64,000 nucleotides of DNA from Fallopia convolvulus (GCA_964016875.1 OZ024733.1:7335479-7399478), one strand, 5' to 3'. Shown: positions 21,589-32,169, numbered from the stretch's first letter. A program made the numbers and translations. The notes: generated by a model from the letters alone, not told the origin.

Positions 21589-23245
21589 TTCTCCCTCTCT
21601 TTCAAGTGTCCAAGGATGTTTTCCACCGTTTCACAACCAATCTGTGAGTTTGTTTTCTTTTCCATATCTCTTTCTTTTTACCTTGTCTTGTTCTTACAGT
21701 GGGGACATTGTTAGGTTTAAGTATAGGGTAGGGAAGGAAAAGAAAACTCTTGTGTTTGTTTATGTGTTTTTCATGTCTAGCTTTGATGTTTCTTGTTGCT
21801 TTCCTTCCTAAAAAAATTAAAAAAAAAATTAAAAATTCAAAAAAACAGAAAAAGATTTTTAGGACGAATAATACCCTATCTTTAGTGTTCTATGATGGTA
21901 ATTGCTTGCATAATTATGTAAATCCTCTAGCATGTTTTTGATGCTTTAGCCCAAATCGTCCATGAAAATGTTTTTGTGTGAATTTTTAGCTTGTGATGAA
22001 ATTGAGCACATATGACTTTTCAGTATAAGTTAGTTGCAATCCAACAAAAATTTCTACCTTGTGAGTTATTTTTGGCCTTATAGGGAGAACATCAAGAATC
22101 CCTCATCTTTTCTTGTGTGATTTTACTCTCCTATTTGCATATTATCTCTTGATATTGATATGGTTATTTATTTCTTGAAGCCTATATATATGAGATATTA
22201 GTTTATTACTTGTGTAATTAGAGGATATAGAACTTATTTTCATTAGCCTTATTATTCCCTATCCACCTTTGCATTTTCCTTTCTTTTTGTAGCCATGTTT
22301 TGAGCCTTAAAGCCTATTTTTAGCTCCACAAAATTAGCCGATGAAAGCTTGATCCTTTCTGGGGATTAGGACTTAGTTTTGTTGGACTTGTTTTGGTGAG
22401 TGTGATGTATTGGTACAAAAAAAAAGAGATGGGTGTTATAGGAGTCTCATTGTTGATTAAAAGTTGTAAAAAGGATTTTTGGCTTGCAAAAGAATGCACG
22501 AGTTAACAAAAGAGAGAAAGAAACTATAGGCTCGTTATCGACCCTAGTAGGGTCGATGCCGACCATCTCCTAGAAGAAAAATTCAGGAAAATTCGTGGAA
22601 AATTCTATTAAAAAAAGAGGGGGAAGAAAAGTGAATAAGTGCAAGAAAAGTAAAGAAGAAAAGCCAAGAATTCCTTTATCTATGTCATGAGACTTAGTTG
22701 GGATTTTGGGTTGATGAAAAGAAGAGTGTGCTTAATGATGAGTGAGAATGAGTTTGGTATGTTGTTTTGAGAGTTTTGGTGAGTTGTGTTGTAATGTAGG
22801 AGTCTTGATTCCCAGATTTTTAGCACCACAACCCAGATTTTTAGCCCCATTACAACCCAGTCGAATGGAAACTTCTGTGAAGTCTTTCATTGAGCCTAAG
22901 TTCTCTTGATAATTTCGCTTGTTTTGACATCTTTGGTAGAGTGAATGGTAATATAAGTAACAATATCTATGAGTTTTTTCATGTAGGATTGAGTTCAGAG
23001 TTGTTATTTAAAAGCCTAAACACATGAGAGTTGAGTGAAACACATATTCCTTGTGAGGTTGGATTGTGATTTCTTGTGCTTATTGGTTGCTTATATATGT
23101 GTGATGACGTTTAAGCCACTTGTCTAAATTTCACTTGTGCCGAATTTGCTTTTTGATAACAGCTATTACTTGATAGATGTGTTGATGGTTTTGATTTTTG
23201 TTTAGTGATTGCTTCAGGACAAGCAAGCTTAATTATGGGGTATTT
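21589..23245 (+). other. 3' untranslated region of Athila-like element
   Basis: No gene. Near 21698-21735 it has the GGGGACATTGTTAGGTTTAAG block, which recurs as a mirrored motif in the other two Athila-type remnants (minus strand near 28440-28480 and 36622-36665). One double-palindrome unit lies at 22531-22564 (CTCGTTATCGACCC / GGGTCGATGCCGAC). The last bases before the LTR (ATTATGGGGTATTT) may serve as PPT, but the match is weak. Confidence 0.7.
22531..22564. repeat. Double-palindrome unit in 3' UTR
   Basis: CTCGTTATCGACCC, TAGTA centre, GGGTCGATGCCGACC. The only clear unit in the 1.6-kb 3' UTR. Confidence 0.85.
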
Positions 23246-24686
23246 TGATGTTCGTGTTTTTAGCTTACTTTTAGCATGTTTTTCTAGGTTGTTTAGTCTT
23301 GTTTACTTATGTTTTCATGAGTGTTTTGTGTCTTCTTAGTATCATATTTTATGAAAAGTATGGAAACTACTTTAGTTTTGTGTTTTTGTGTAGGTTTGAG
23401 TCCGGTTTCGGTGCATTCAAGGACATTTAAAGAGAGGAGCAAGCTAAGAGGAGGAAGAGAAGAAGGCTATGGAAGAAATCCCAACAAAGTCCAAGAAACG
23501 AAGGAAGAATAACAAGAGAACATGTCAAAACTAGGCTCGATATCGACCCTCTAGGGGTCGGTACCGAGGCTCTCAAGAATAAATTCCAGTGTCCTACGTA
23601 CCGACCCTGAAGGGGTCGGTACCGAGGTCCCCGTGTCAATAGGGCGTGACCGACTTAGTGCAATTAATGTTTTTATTCCGAGATCTTTTATATTTAGTAG
23701 CTTTTATCTTTAAGGAAACTTTTTAGATAGATGTTTTAGTATAAATACCCTTGTCTAGACAAGTTGGAGACATCTATCACTCTCGTTAGTTTTTGGTTAG
23801 GACGCAAGTTTTAGGTTTTGAAAGACAAGATTGTTGCTTGGGGCACAAGGAAGAAGATAGTTGGATATTTCTTGTGTTCTAAGTTGTGTTCTAAGACAAG
23901 TTTTGTGTTTAAATTCAAGTAAGCTTTTAGTTTAATTCAAATCATGTTTTCTTTCAATCTCTTTGTTTGTTCTTTCTCCACCATGAGTGAGTAGTCTCTT
24001 ATTCTAGGGTTGGGGTTAGAAACCCAACATGGTCATGCATGAATGATGATATGATTGCCTTTTATCTTTTCTTCTACTTGTTTATGCCTATACTTTGATG
24101 AAAGTTCAAGTAATTCATGTTTATGACTTGATTGAAAGAGAAAGTTATGAACTTGAATAGAGATAAAGTTTGAAACGAAAGTTGAGAACTTTAGATCAAA
24201 ATAAGTAGATTAAGTGAATTTATTTATGAAAGTTGATTGATTTGCTTGTCAATTCAACAAAAGTTGATAACTTTATGTTAAAGGCATGATTTTTACGATT
24301 CATATTGTTTGAAATTGCATGATTATGTTGTGGTGAACCCTTATCCTAGATTTTTCTCTTATTTGTGAGTCGAGTTTTAATCCCATGTACCTCGGTAACG
24401 ACCCTCCCTAGGTCAGTATTGACCTATAGATTTCCTCTTTCATTTGTTGTTTACTTAGTTTTTCATCTTAGTTTGCAGCTCGATATCGACCCTGACAAGG
24501 TCGGTACCAACCCTCTTCAGTGTATTTGTTTGCCTTGTTTTGCTTTGTTCCTTGCTTCGTTTGTTCTTTTGCTTTTTAGTTAGTAATTAGACACAACCTC
24601 GCTTCCCGTGGACGATACTGACTTCGCTATACTCAGCGGGGTCTTGACTATAAATTTATTTGTTGTCAAGTAAATCCCTTTCAACA
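23246..24686 (+). repeat. 3' LTR of Athila-like element
   Basis: 1441 bp, matches 4342-5787, followed by ACACA. TATAAATACCC at 23740-23750. Four double-palindrome units at 23537-23569, 23598-23629, 24391-24425 and 24479-24513, in the same places as in the 5' LTR. Confidence 0.92.
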
Positions 24687-24691
24687 ACACA

Positions 24692-24830
24692 AAACTAGCA
24701 TAGTTTGCATACTTTTTACAAAATATGCAAACTAAACCAAAAAGATACACAAACACACAAACACACAACTAAACAAGACCTAAAAATCTTGAAAAAACAC
24801 TCTAAAACAAAGCTAAAAACATGGACATCA
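24692..24830 (-). repeat. Outer portion of the split LTR
   Basis: On the minus strand this begins TGATGTCCATGTTTTTAGC at 24830, matching the first bases of the other LTRs. It completes the LTR whose larger part is 3036-4341. The bases just outside (ACAAC, 24831-24835) would be one copy of this element's target duplication; the other copy is lost. Confidence 0.85.
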
Positions 24831-24839
24831 ACAACCCCA

Positions 24840-25812
24840 AGTCTATTGATTGTTTGAGTTGATGCCAAACCTCGCTTGGATCACACATTTTTCATAAAGG
24901 CTTGGTGTAACCCTAAGCCTTGCTTGAGTTACATCCTTTTTATTGATTGTTTGTGTTGATCTCAAGCCTTGCAAGGATCACGCATTTTTCAAAGAGGCTT
25001 GGCGCAACACTATGCCAAGATTGAGTTGCACCCTTCTTATTAATTGTTTGCATCAATCCTAAGCCTTGCATGGATTGTGCACTTTTCTAAGAAGCTTGAT
25101 GCAATCCCAAGCCTCGCTTGAGTTACACCCCTTTATTGATTATTTATGTTGATCCCAAGCCTCGCTTGGATCGTACGTTTTTCAAAGAGGCTTCATTTAA
25201 TCCAAGCCTCTCTTGTGTTGCACCTTTTTTTATTCATTATTTACATCGATCCAAAGCCTCGTTTGGATCATACATTTTTAAAAGTGGCTTAGTGCAAGCT
25301 CGAGCCTTGCTTGAGTTGCACCCTTTTTATGGATTGTTTGCATCGATCCTAAGTCTCGATTGGATCGCAAATCAAAGAGGCTTGGTGTAACTCCAATCCT
25401 CGCTTGAGTTGCACCCTTTTTATTTATTGCTTGCATTGATCCCAAGCCTCGCGTGGATCACACATTTTTCAAAGAGGCTTGGTGCAACCCCAATCCTCAC
25501 TTGAGTTACACCCTTTTATTGATTGCTTTTGTCAATCCAAGCCTTACATGGATCGGGCTTTTTTTCTAGAGAAGCTTAGTGCAGCCCCAAACCTCACTTC
25601 TATTTTTTCTTCATCGCTTTAGGTTGTGAGGCTTACTTCTAGCCCTAGTGGGAGTAGAAAGAGGCTTGCTTCAACTCAAGCCCCATGCCTTGCTTGAGTT
25701 CCACCCTTTTTATTGATTGTTTGCGTCGATCTCAAGTCTCACTTGGATTGTGCATTTTTCAAAGATGTTGGGTGCAACCTCAAACCTTGCTTGAGCTACA
25801 CCCTTTTTATTG
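24840..25812. repeat. Degenerate ~96-bp tandem array, about 10 units
   Basis: Each unit has a TTTATTGATTGTTTGCRTYGATCC segment, then AAGCCTCGCTTGGAT, ATTTTTCAAAGAGGCTTGGTGCAA, CCAAGCCTCGCTTGAGTTGCACCC. Starts recur near 24941, 25037, 25133, 25228, 25327, 25421, 25516, 25710 and 25807. The spacing is close to 96 bp, except for an interruption at about 25592-25690. It lies 3' of the minus-strand integrase remnant. Tat-lineage elements are known for tandem repeats in their 3' UTR, so this is probably part of the same element. A 90-codon open stretch within it follows from the period being a multiple of three. Confidence 0.82.
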
Positions 25813-25859
25813 ATTATTCATAAGGTTGTGAGTGCTTACATGTAATATTACTTGAGTCG

Positions 25860-27930
25860 CGCGATGTTACATGTAATATCTCATAAGGTCATTGTTCACC
25901 CTATTTGTCTTTGATTTTGAAAGTGTTTGGGGTGACTTCTTCTCAAGGAGATTTGGGCCTTCCCAGTTGGGATCTAGATTTCCTACATCGATTCTTCTTA
26001 ACATGAGATTGCCAGTTACCAAGATCCTAGGTCGTATTTTCTTATTGTGGCAAACCACTACCCTTTGCTTGTACTCCATTAATTTTTAAGTCAAAAACTC
26101 GAGTGGATGGGACCAAGGCCTCAATAAGTACTAGAGTGTCCACACAATAAGTCATGACAAACAGAGTTTCCTGAATCGCTCTTCGACCTTTGGTTTTATA
26201 GGTCCATAATAGTAGTGGTAGTAACTTGAACCAACTCCTTTGCACGATGCCTAAGCGTTTCTTCAAGTCTTCCGTGATTCACGAGTTTACATTTTCAACT
26301 TGGTCGTTGGATTACGGGTGGGCTACGAAGGAGAATTTCAATGCGATGCCTAAAGAAGTACAGAAAGTGAGTGTTTCTTCACACTCAAACTTCAGGTCAT
26401 GGTATGTGATGATGGTTATTGGAACTCCAAAGGTTCACTCCAGTGATCCTCTCGATTGCTTTGGCTTCAACCCAATTCGTGAAGTAGTCGACAATCACCA
26501 GAATATGCTATAGTTGTCCCGTCACCTTTGGAAACAGGCCTAAAATATCCATTCTCCACATGGAGAAGGGGTCAGCCACGTGATGGATGCTAGTGTGTCT
26601 CTAACATCCACCATACTTATACATGTGAGCCTTGGTGTCCTACCTCAAGGTAGGCCAGTATAAACCCAACCTTATGATGTTATGGGAAAGAGAGTGCGAC
26701 CTTAGATGGCCCCCATAAAGGCCCTCAAGAGTTTCCTTAAGTATTTTCCTTTGAGTGGGCTTCTCAACACAAAGAAAATCGGGTTTTGCAAACCCTCGGC
26801 GGTAGATTCAATTACCCACGACAAAAAGTGTGTATATTGGAGATTCCATTTCCGAACCTCAGTTGGATCATTAGGTAGATCCCCATCTTGAATGTACCAA
26901 ATTATGGGAGCCATCCAACCTTCGGAGTGGATCTAGAAAATTCTCCTTGTCACACTTTGCATCATTTTCCTCTTGATTAACACGCGGTTTCCTACTTCCA
27001 CGAGTAGAGTATATTCTAGTTTAGCCAGCGTGTCGACATTAGTGTTAGATGCTCGCAATATTTCCTCGACTGCAAATTGTTCGAGGAAAGAAACAAATGC
27101 TTTGACGTTCTCATAGTATGTTGGAAGAAACCTTGTCTTGGTCTGGTACTACTCAGAGAGCTATCATGCCACTAACTCTGAGACAGTGTAGGCTCGAATC
27201 TTTTGTGCTCCACTAAGAAATGCCATTTTGATGCACGAGCTTTATACGTACTCAACTTCATTGTTGGTGGTTTAGAAGGGAAAATTAAGGAAATAATCGA
27301 TTTCCAACAAAGGCTTGCTTAGAACAATACCAGCCTCGCCACCAACTTCACAGTGTGATCAATCAACAAAGAAAGTTACTTCCACCATAAAGTCGGTAAG
27401 GGCTTCGACCTTCATCGCTATTCTTTGGAAGTATACAATATCGAGTTCGGGAAACTCGATGGCCCACTTTGTCATTCGTCTAGAAAGTAAGGGCTGATGT
27501 AATCTCTGGCGAATAAGAGGTCCGATAGGACTTGGACTGGATGGGCTTCAAAGTAGGGCCGCAATCTTCACGTTGTGGTAACTACTTCCAATGCCCTCTT
27601 TTTTGTCGGGAAGTAGTGTTGTTCGGTGAGCTGAAGCACATGAATAATGAAGTAGATATGGAGCATTGACTTCCTTTTTAGGACCGTGATGATTGTCTAC
27701 TATTTCACATTTATGTGTAGATGTAACCCCTCATCGAAAACATGGGTGATATGGTTGACAATTTTGACAAAAAAACTCCTTCAACTCTTGGAACGATTGC
27801 TCTAGATCTTCATCACAAGCAAACTTCTCTTTATTTTTGAGCCTCGTGAAAATAGAAAGTGCGCGGTCACCTATATGAGAAAAGAACCTCCCTACATAAT
27901 TGACTGCTGACAGGCTGAAATTCATCAATG
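25860..27930 (-). pseudogene. Tat/Retand-like pol remnant (RT end to integrase end)
   Basis: Decayed minus-strand Ty3/gypsy polyprotein. In its own direction: the RT end and connection at 27928-27731 (NYVGRFFSHIGDRALSIFTRL); a stretch with short RNase H-like pieces; the pre-integrase segment at 26914-26702 (YIQDGDLPNDPTEVRKW); core integrase traces near 26520 (ILVIVDYFTNWVEA); WFKLLPLLLWTYKTKGRRAI at 26266-26042; and the C-terminal domain at 26079-25867 (KIRPRILVTGNLMLRRIDVGNLDPNWEGP). The LPNDP and LNPNWEGPY-type blocks are typical of the Tat/Retand branch. Many stops and frameshifts; not functional. Confidence 0.75.
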
Positions 27931-28430
27931 CCTAATAAAAAATAAATCCCTAATTACTTAACTAGTATAGCAAGCAAGTTGGGGCTGAACCCAAGAGAAT
28001 CTAGTTATTTTTAAGCAAGCAGTTTGACCAACTAAGAACAAAAAGGTGGTTTTTTGATTGATTGATTAATTATAAAACAAAGTTGAAAGCAATTACAAAA
28101 ATAGCAAGTGTTGTTGAGACAATTATGAGAAAGTAGTTTCATCCAAAGATATCCACTTTTGGTTAGGTTTGTTGATCATTAATCTTTCATCTAGTCTTTA
28201 CTATCCTTTGATCGTTTCTATCTTGATCTTAGTAACCTCTTATTATCCCAGCCTAATGTTGGTCTGGGCCCTTGAATTTTGCCTAAACCGCCCTTTTGGT
28301 TTTTCAGCTCAACACATGATTTTTGTCTTTTTTCAAAAAAAATTGACTTTTTTTATTTTTTTGTTTTTTCTGTGCAAAATTAAAGCAAACTTCAAATCAA
28401 CTTAATGAAAATGCGTCTGTACATATCATA
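27931..28430. other. Junction sequence, probable Athila 3' UTR remnant
   Basis: No gene seen. T-rich tracts near 28320-28375 resemble the 3' UTR of the Athila derivative near 36470-36520, so this is probably the tail of the minus-strand element described next. The boundary with the Tat-like remnant is near 27930. Confidence 0.4.
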
Positions 28431-28885
28431 CATAGTGAGTAACCCCTCCCCCATACTTAAAAACTTTCATTGTCCTCAATGAAAGCAAAGACAACAAGGT
28501 AAAAGTAAAGGGAAAAGAAATCAGAAGACTCATTGAGGCTAGGTGGTGTTGGTGGATACAAGGGATAGACAGGCCAACCCATCTAATAGAACTATTCCTA
28601 GCGCAACCACATCTCATCCATGGAAAGCGCAATGTCCCTCACATTCTTGCCAACATCATCTAGTGTCCATCTCATCTAAGATTGTTGCCTAAGGAATGCC
28701 ACCTATCTATCATATGACTCATCCGTCCTTATAGACAAACTCTCTATCTGAGCGGACATCTGGTCATGCCAAGACTGATACTAACTTGACGTCCCAACAA
28801 CGCCACTAGAAGAACCAACTCCAAAATGAGCTCCCCATACTGACAATCATATATTGCCTGATTTGTGGGCCAACCCCTAGCTCCT

Positions 28886-28905
28886 GCTCATCATCATCAT
28901 CGTCA

Positions 28906-28947
<42 letters not shown>

Positions 28948-29030
28948 TCGTTGTCATCGTCATCGTTATCGTCATCATCACCATCACCATCACCATCACC
29001 ATCATCATCATCATCATCATCCTCATCAAC
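28886..29030. repeat. Interrupted (TCN)n trinucleotide array
   Basis: About 145 bp of TCA/TCG/TCC triplets. In the minus-strand ORF frame it encodes a run of Asp with some Gly and Asn. Period three keeps the frame open. Confidence 0.9.
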
Positions 29031-29246
29031 CTCAAAGTCAGAGGGAAGGTAGAAATCCCGAGCTCTAGGGCCAAAAGGTGTCGCCCTAGGAAGACAAATG
29101 TATGGAGTACCATTAGAATCTATCCTCCAAACATAACTTTCAGATGTAGAACCACCAAGATACTTTGCTCTCTTTAGCATACTAAAATCAAGAACATGAC
29201 CTCCTTACACTGCGGGTCCAAGCCGATCTAAATCAGTAAAGCGCAC

Positions 29247-29385
29247 AATGATTAAGGAAATCATGCCACCAAAACTAATATGCCCCCTAGCCGATTAAGG
29301 AAATCATGCCACCAAAACTAATTAATATGCCCCCTAGCCGATTAAGGAAATCATGCCACCAAAACTAGTATGCCCCCAGCCTTCT
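29247..29385. repeat. Three tandem ~46-50-bp units
   Basis: GATTAAGGAAATCATGCCACC, AAAACTA and TATGCCCCCTAGCC recur three times, the middle unit 4 bp longer (extra AATT/ATTA). Near-identical, so recent. Confidence 0.9.
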
Positions 29386-30059
29386 TCGCATTCTTAATCA
29401 CAAAATCAATTAACAAATCAACCCAGTCAAGAATAACCTCCTGCTTCGGTGTCAAGCACCACAACATGCTCATATCAAAGACTGATATCTTGTTCACCTC
29501 TCCCGACACTATGAATGTCATAGCTAGTATCTTATGATCGAGCCTCAAACAAGTGGTCCGTAATCTTATTGTTATACTTACCTCGCCTAATGTCAAAGTT
29601 TCTCCCTGTAAAGTGGCACCAGAAATCAAAACAATCTTGACCCTCATTAATCTCCTTCCATCCATCTATAGGGGCACGAGTCACCACAAATATCTCAGCC
29701 AAATCAGCTATACTCAATTGGTGTGTCCTATCAAGCAGATTAAAGATGATCACATCCCCTTCAACCTCAAATGTAGCTAAAAATTCAAACATCGGATTCT
29801 TATATGTTGGGGAATTCTTCTCTATAAACCCCCAATCCACCATGAGCAAATAACTAAGAAGTGCACTCAAACAAGCCAAACCTAAGTAAAGTCGGAACAT
29901 CATAAAACTTGTTAGACACTATCTCTTTGTCCTCTAGAACTTCCAAAATTTTCTTTTGAGCCTTAGAAAGCTCACTACTAAAAAAATTGGCTATTACCTC
30001 AGGGCATTTAACCCGGGCGGTTATACTATGAGTAATAAAGTATCAAATTAAAAAAGCAT

Positions 30060-30250
30060 TACATCAAATACACTCGGCGTTAAACGCCCGGTGTATTTGA
30101 ACCATATTACAACTAAATACCCCAGATGTTGTAAGATCAGGGGTATTTAGTCCACACAAATACACTGGGCGTGTGCAACCCGATATATTATATATAGAAG
30201 ACATCAAATACACCAGGCTTACATGGTCCGGTGTATTTGGACCATGCGAA
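30060..30250. repeat. Left subterminal repeats of CACTA element
   Basis: Several copies, both orientations, of a CRAATACACCGGG/CCCGGTGTATTTG-type motif (near 30066, 30089, 30163, 30208 and 30228). In En/Spm-type elements such subterminal motifs bind the TNPA-like protein; here that role is inferred. Confidence 0.7.
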
Positions 30251-30282
30251 TAAGTCGAGCACAAATACCGAGGCCACAAGGG

Positions 30283-30333
30283 CACTCACCTAAATGATGG
30301 AGCATTTGATTGCTCTCATCATTTAGGTGAGTG
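30283..30333. repeat. 21-bp hairpin in the middle of the CACTA element
   Basis: CACTCACCTAAATGATGGAGC, an 8-nt loop, then its exact reverse complement with a single extra T. It starts with CACTC and ends with GAGTG. Confidence 0.9.
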
Positions 30334-30805
30334 TTAATTAACTTAAGCCTCATATTTCTTTTTCTCAAGGAGTGATAAACCATTTAATTTTCTTCATTTT
30401 GTTAACTATTACTTGTATTTTTCTTTTTGCAGAACGCAGTACAGAAATATGTTGCTAGAAGACATTAATGATAGAATTTTATTATTGTTGTCGGAGTTTA
30501 TATTTTCGTTGTTTTGTAGTTTTTGTTGGATATAATTTGTCTTAGTGACAGTATTGATGGACATATTTTTGTTTCAAATTACTATTAACATTAAATCTAC
30601 TATTAATGAATTGTGTTTTGATGTTATTTAACAATATTAATATCAACATTATTTCTACGATTAATTAGTTTTGATTTATACTATTAATTAACAGCTAGAA
30701 TTGAGCTTAAAAATATGGTTTCTTTGTGCTAATACACCTAGACAAATAACTCGGACATTAACACGGGTTGTATTGTGTTTTGTAAGCGTAACACTCCAAG
30801 AGCGA

Positions 30806-31230
30806 TTAAACCGGACATTAATTATCCGGTGTATATATCTAGACCATTATACCCCGGGTTCAAACACCCGGTGTATATACCCTAACCATTATACCCCGAA
30901 CTTCAACACCCGGTGTATATACCATCGTCATAATACTCCGGACTTCCATACCCGGTGTATATACTCTAAATATTATACCCCGGACAACAACAACAACAGG
31001 TGTATTTTTGTTACTAAATAACCCGGATAAAAAATACTCGTATATACCCCGGATAACGATTATCCGGTGTAATAAATATTGCTAATACGCCGGATAATTA
31101 GATTGGAGGATAAATTTAAGGAGATTATATAACTCGGATTGGATCCAGTGTATTAGGATACTAATCAAATACCCCAGCAACCTTTACCCCGGGTTAGATC
31201 CGGTGTATTTGGGGCGACACGCCCGGGGTA
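30806..31230. repeat. Right subterminal repeats of CACTA element
   Basis: A ~38-bp unit, CCATTATACCCCGGAYTTCA plus ACACCCGGTGTATATAC, occurs about four times in tandem from 30840 to 30985. Looser GGTGTATTTG / CCCGGGTTAG copies continue to the end. The units cause the 106-codon open stretch. Confidence 0.85.
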
Positions 31231-31279
31231 TTTGGGTCATTTTGTAGTAGTGGCTTCTTCATAGTGCACACCATTTTCT

Positions 31280-32166
31280 TAAGCAAACACAACAATCAAC
31301 AAAGGATTGGAAGAAGAAAGAATTCACAACACAAAGTTGTCGAAGTTTCTAGTGCACAATCACAGGCGCGGTAGTGGATGCAGCAGGTGCGGTGAAGCAA
31401 ACTTGAGAAACTGAGCTCCTTAGAGGCAAATTGATGTGACCCTTCCTTGGCTTGGACCAAACTCCTACCATTCCGAGATGGTATAGACCTTGGAGACCCC
31501 CTTGGATTAGGACATAGTCTCTTTTATATATTTATTTATATTATTTATATTTTCGTCATTTATATTCCGTCTTTTGGGCGTGTGCTCTCTTATGCTTCAG
31601 TGACTTAACCCAATGCTAGAATAAGGCCCATTAGGTTTACTTGCACCCTTTCCCATTTTAGTAATTACTATTAGTAGTATTATGGGCTTGGACGCATAAA
31701 CTCGATGTACAAACAACTAGTTTTGATACACATAGAGTTAGTTTTGATGCACATTTAAGACAAAACCGATGCACAAACTATGCACGTCCCCTAAAAAAGG
31801 ATTTTTTCGAAAAATACGTAAATAATTCAGGAAAAATATTATGTGTTTTTTACCCTCTGTAATGAAAATCTAATATGAAATGTCAAATTTTTAGGAAATA
31901 GATGAAATTCATTCTTATTTCTCGTGTGAGCGCCCATTCTCATAGAATATTTTCTCTCTATTTATACACTCTCCGTTTCCTTAAACATGTATTTATAACT
32001 TTTTTCTTGTTTTATAAAATTTTTCCTTTTTAGCATTTTTTTCCTTTCTTTCCTTTATTAAAATAATAATTAGTCTTAATAATTTTCTATAAAGGGTTAT
32101 TATTACACACTTTTCTAGATGCAAGGGTATTTTGGATAAAAAATTCATTTTTTAATACATGTACAT
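31280..32166. other. Unassigned AT-rich stretch
   Basis: No gene on either strand. It may include the internal region just upstream of the minus-strand Athila 3' ORF. I see nothing else I can support. Confidence 0.3.
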
Positions 32167-32169
32167 TGA

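Larger units (their letters stand above)
4342..24686 (+). mobile_element. Athila-like Ty3/gypsy retrotransposon (middle layer), degenerate
   Basis: Element of 20,345 bp including a 7.56-kb insertion, so about 12.8 kb by itself, normal for Athila. LTRs begin TGATG and end CAACA. The flanking 5 bp, ACACA, are identical at 4337-4341 and 24687-24691, which fixes the borders. Order: LTR, tRNA-Asp PBS, gag, LRSGK linker, protease, RT, RNase H, integrase, 3' ORF, 3' UTR, LTR. That order, with an extra ORF after integrase, is the Athila plan. Gag has an internal stop and frameshifts, RT has a deletion, and integrase is frameshifted, so it cannot move alone. By eye the LTRs differ by several percent. 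It inserted antisense into an LTR of its own family. Confidence 0.92.
1986..24830 (-). mobile_element. Truncated Athila-like LTR retrotransposon (outer layer of nest)
   Basis: Minus-strand Ty3/gypsy remnant made of two pieces, 1986-4341 and 24692-24830, separated by the younger plus-strand element. In its own direction it starts with TGATGTCC at 24830 and runs through an LTR. The LTR resumes at 4341, ends at 3036, and is followed by a PBS at 3032-3015 and a gag fragment that stops near 1986. Summing the two LTR pieces (1306 plus 139 bp) gives about 1.44 kb, the same length as the LTR of the element that interrupts it; the two are recognisably the same family. Everything 3' of gag is missing, so the left border is a truncation rather than a real element end. 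Confidence 0.85.
29973..31252. mobile_element. Non-autonomous CACTA element
   Basis: 1280 bp with termini CACTACTAAAAAAATTGGC and TTTTGTAGTAGTG (the inverse starts CACTACTACAAAA). It is flanked by GCT at 29970-29972 and 31253-31255, the 3-bp duplication expected of CACTA elements. It has no transposase; the longest open stretch is about 106 codons and consists of the repeats. Subterminal regions carry many copies of a CCGGTGTAT motif. It sits inside the minus-strand Athila 3' ORF. Confidence 0.9.
28441..31279 (-). pseudogene. Athila-type 3' ORF, split by a CACTA element
   Basis: Minus-strand relative of the 12513 ORF. It probably starts at an ATG near 31279 (MVCTMKK) and is cut at 31253/29972 by the CACTA insertion. 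It resumes with a Lys-rich helix (KAQKKILEVLEDKEI), then FLATFEVEGDVIIFNLLDR and the FDFWCHFTGRNFDIRRGKYN block (29903-29532), typical of the ATHILA ORF-1 / plant transposon protein family. It shifts frame near 29550 and continues to an acidic Asp-rich tail (about 29040-28880). On its 3' side near 28480-28440 is CATTGAGGACAATG followed by AAGTATGGGGGAGGGG, the block that follows this ORF in the other Athila copies. The exact C-terminus is unclear. Confidence 0.7.

Noticed and set aside
24840..25812. CRISPR-like array
   Set aside because: Period is constant but there are no distinct spacers, units are diverged along their whole length, and this is plant DNA.
28865..29113. Plus-strand poly-His and minus-strand poly-Met stretches
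   Set aside because: Alternative-frame readings of the trinucleotide array inside the minus-strand ORF remnant.
30701..31021. 106-codon open stretch in the CACTA element
   Set aside because: It is the translation of the 38-bp subterminal repeats (repeated CIYxxxYTP phrases), not a protein.
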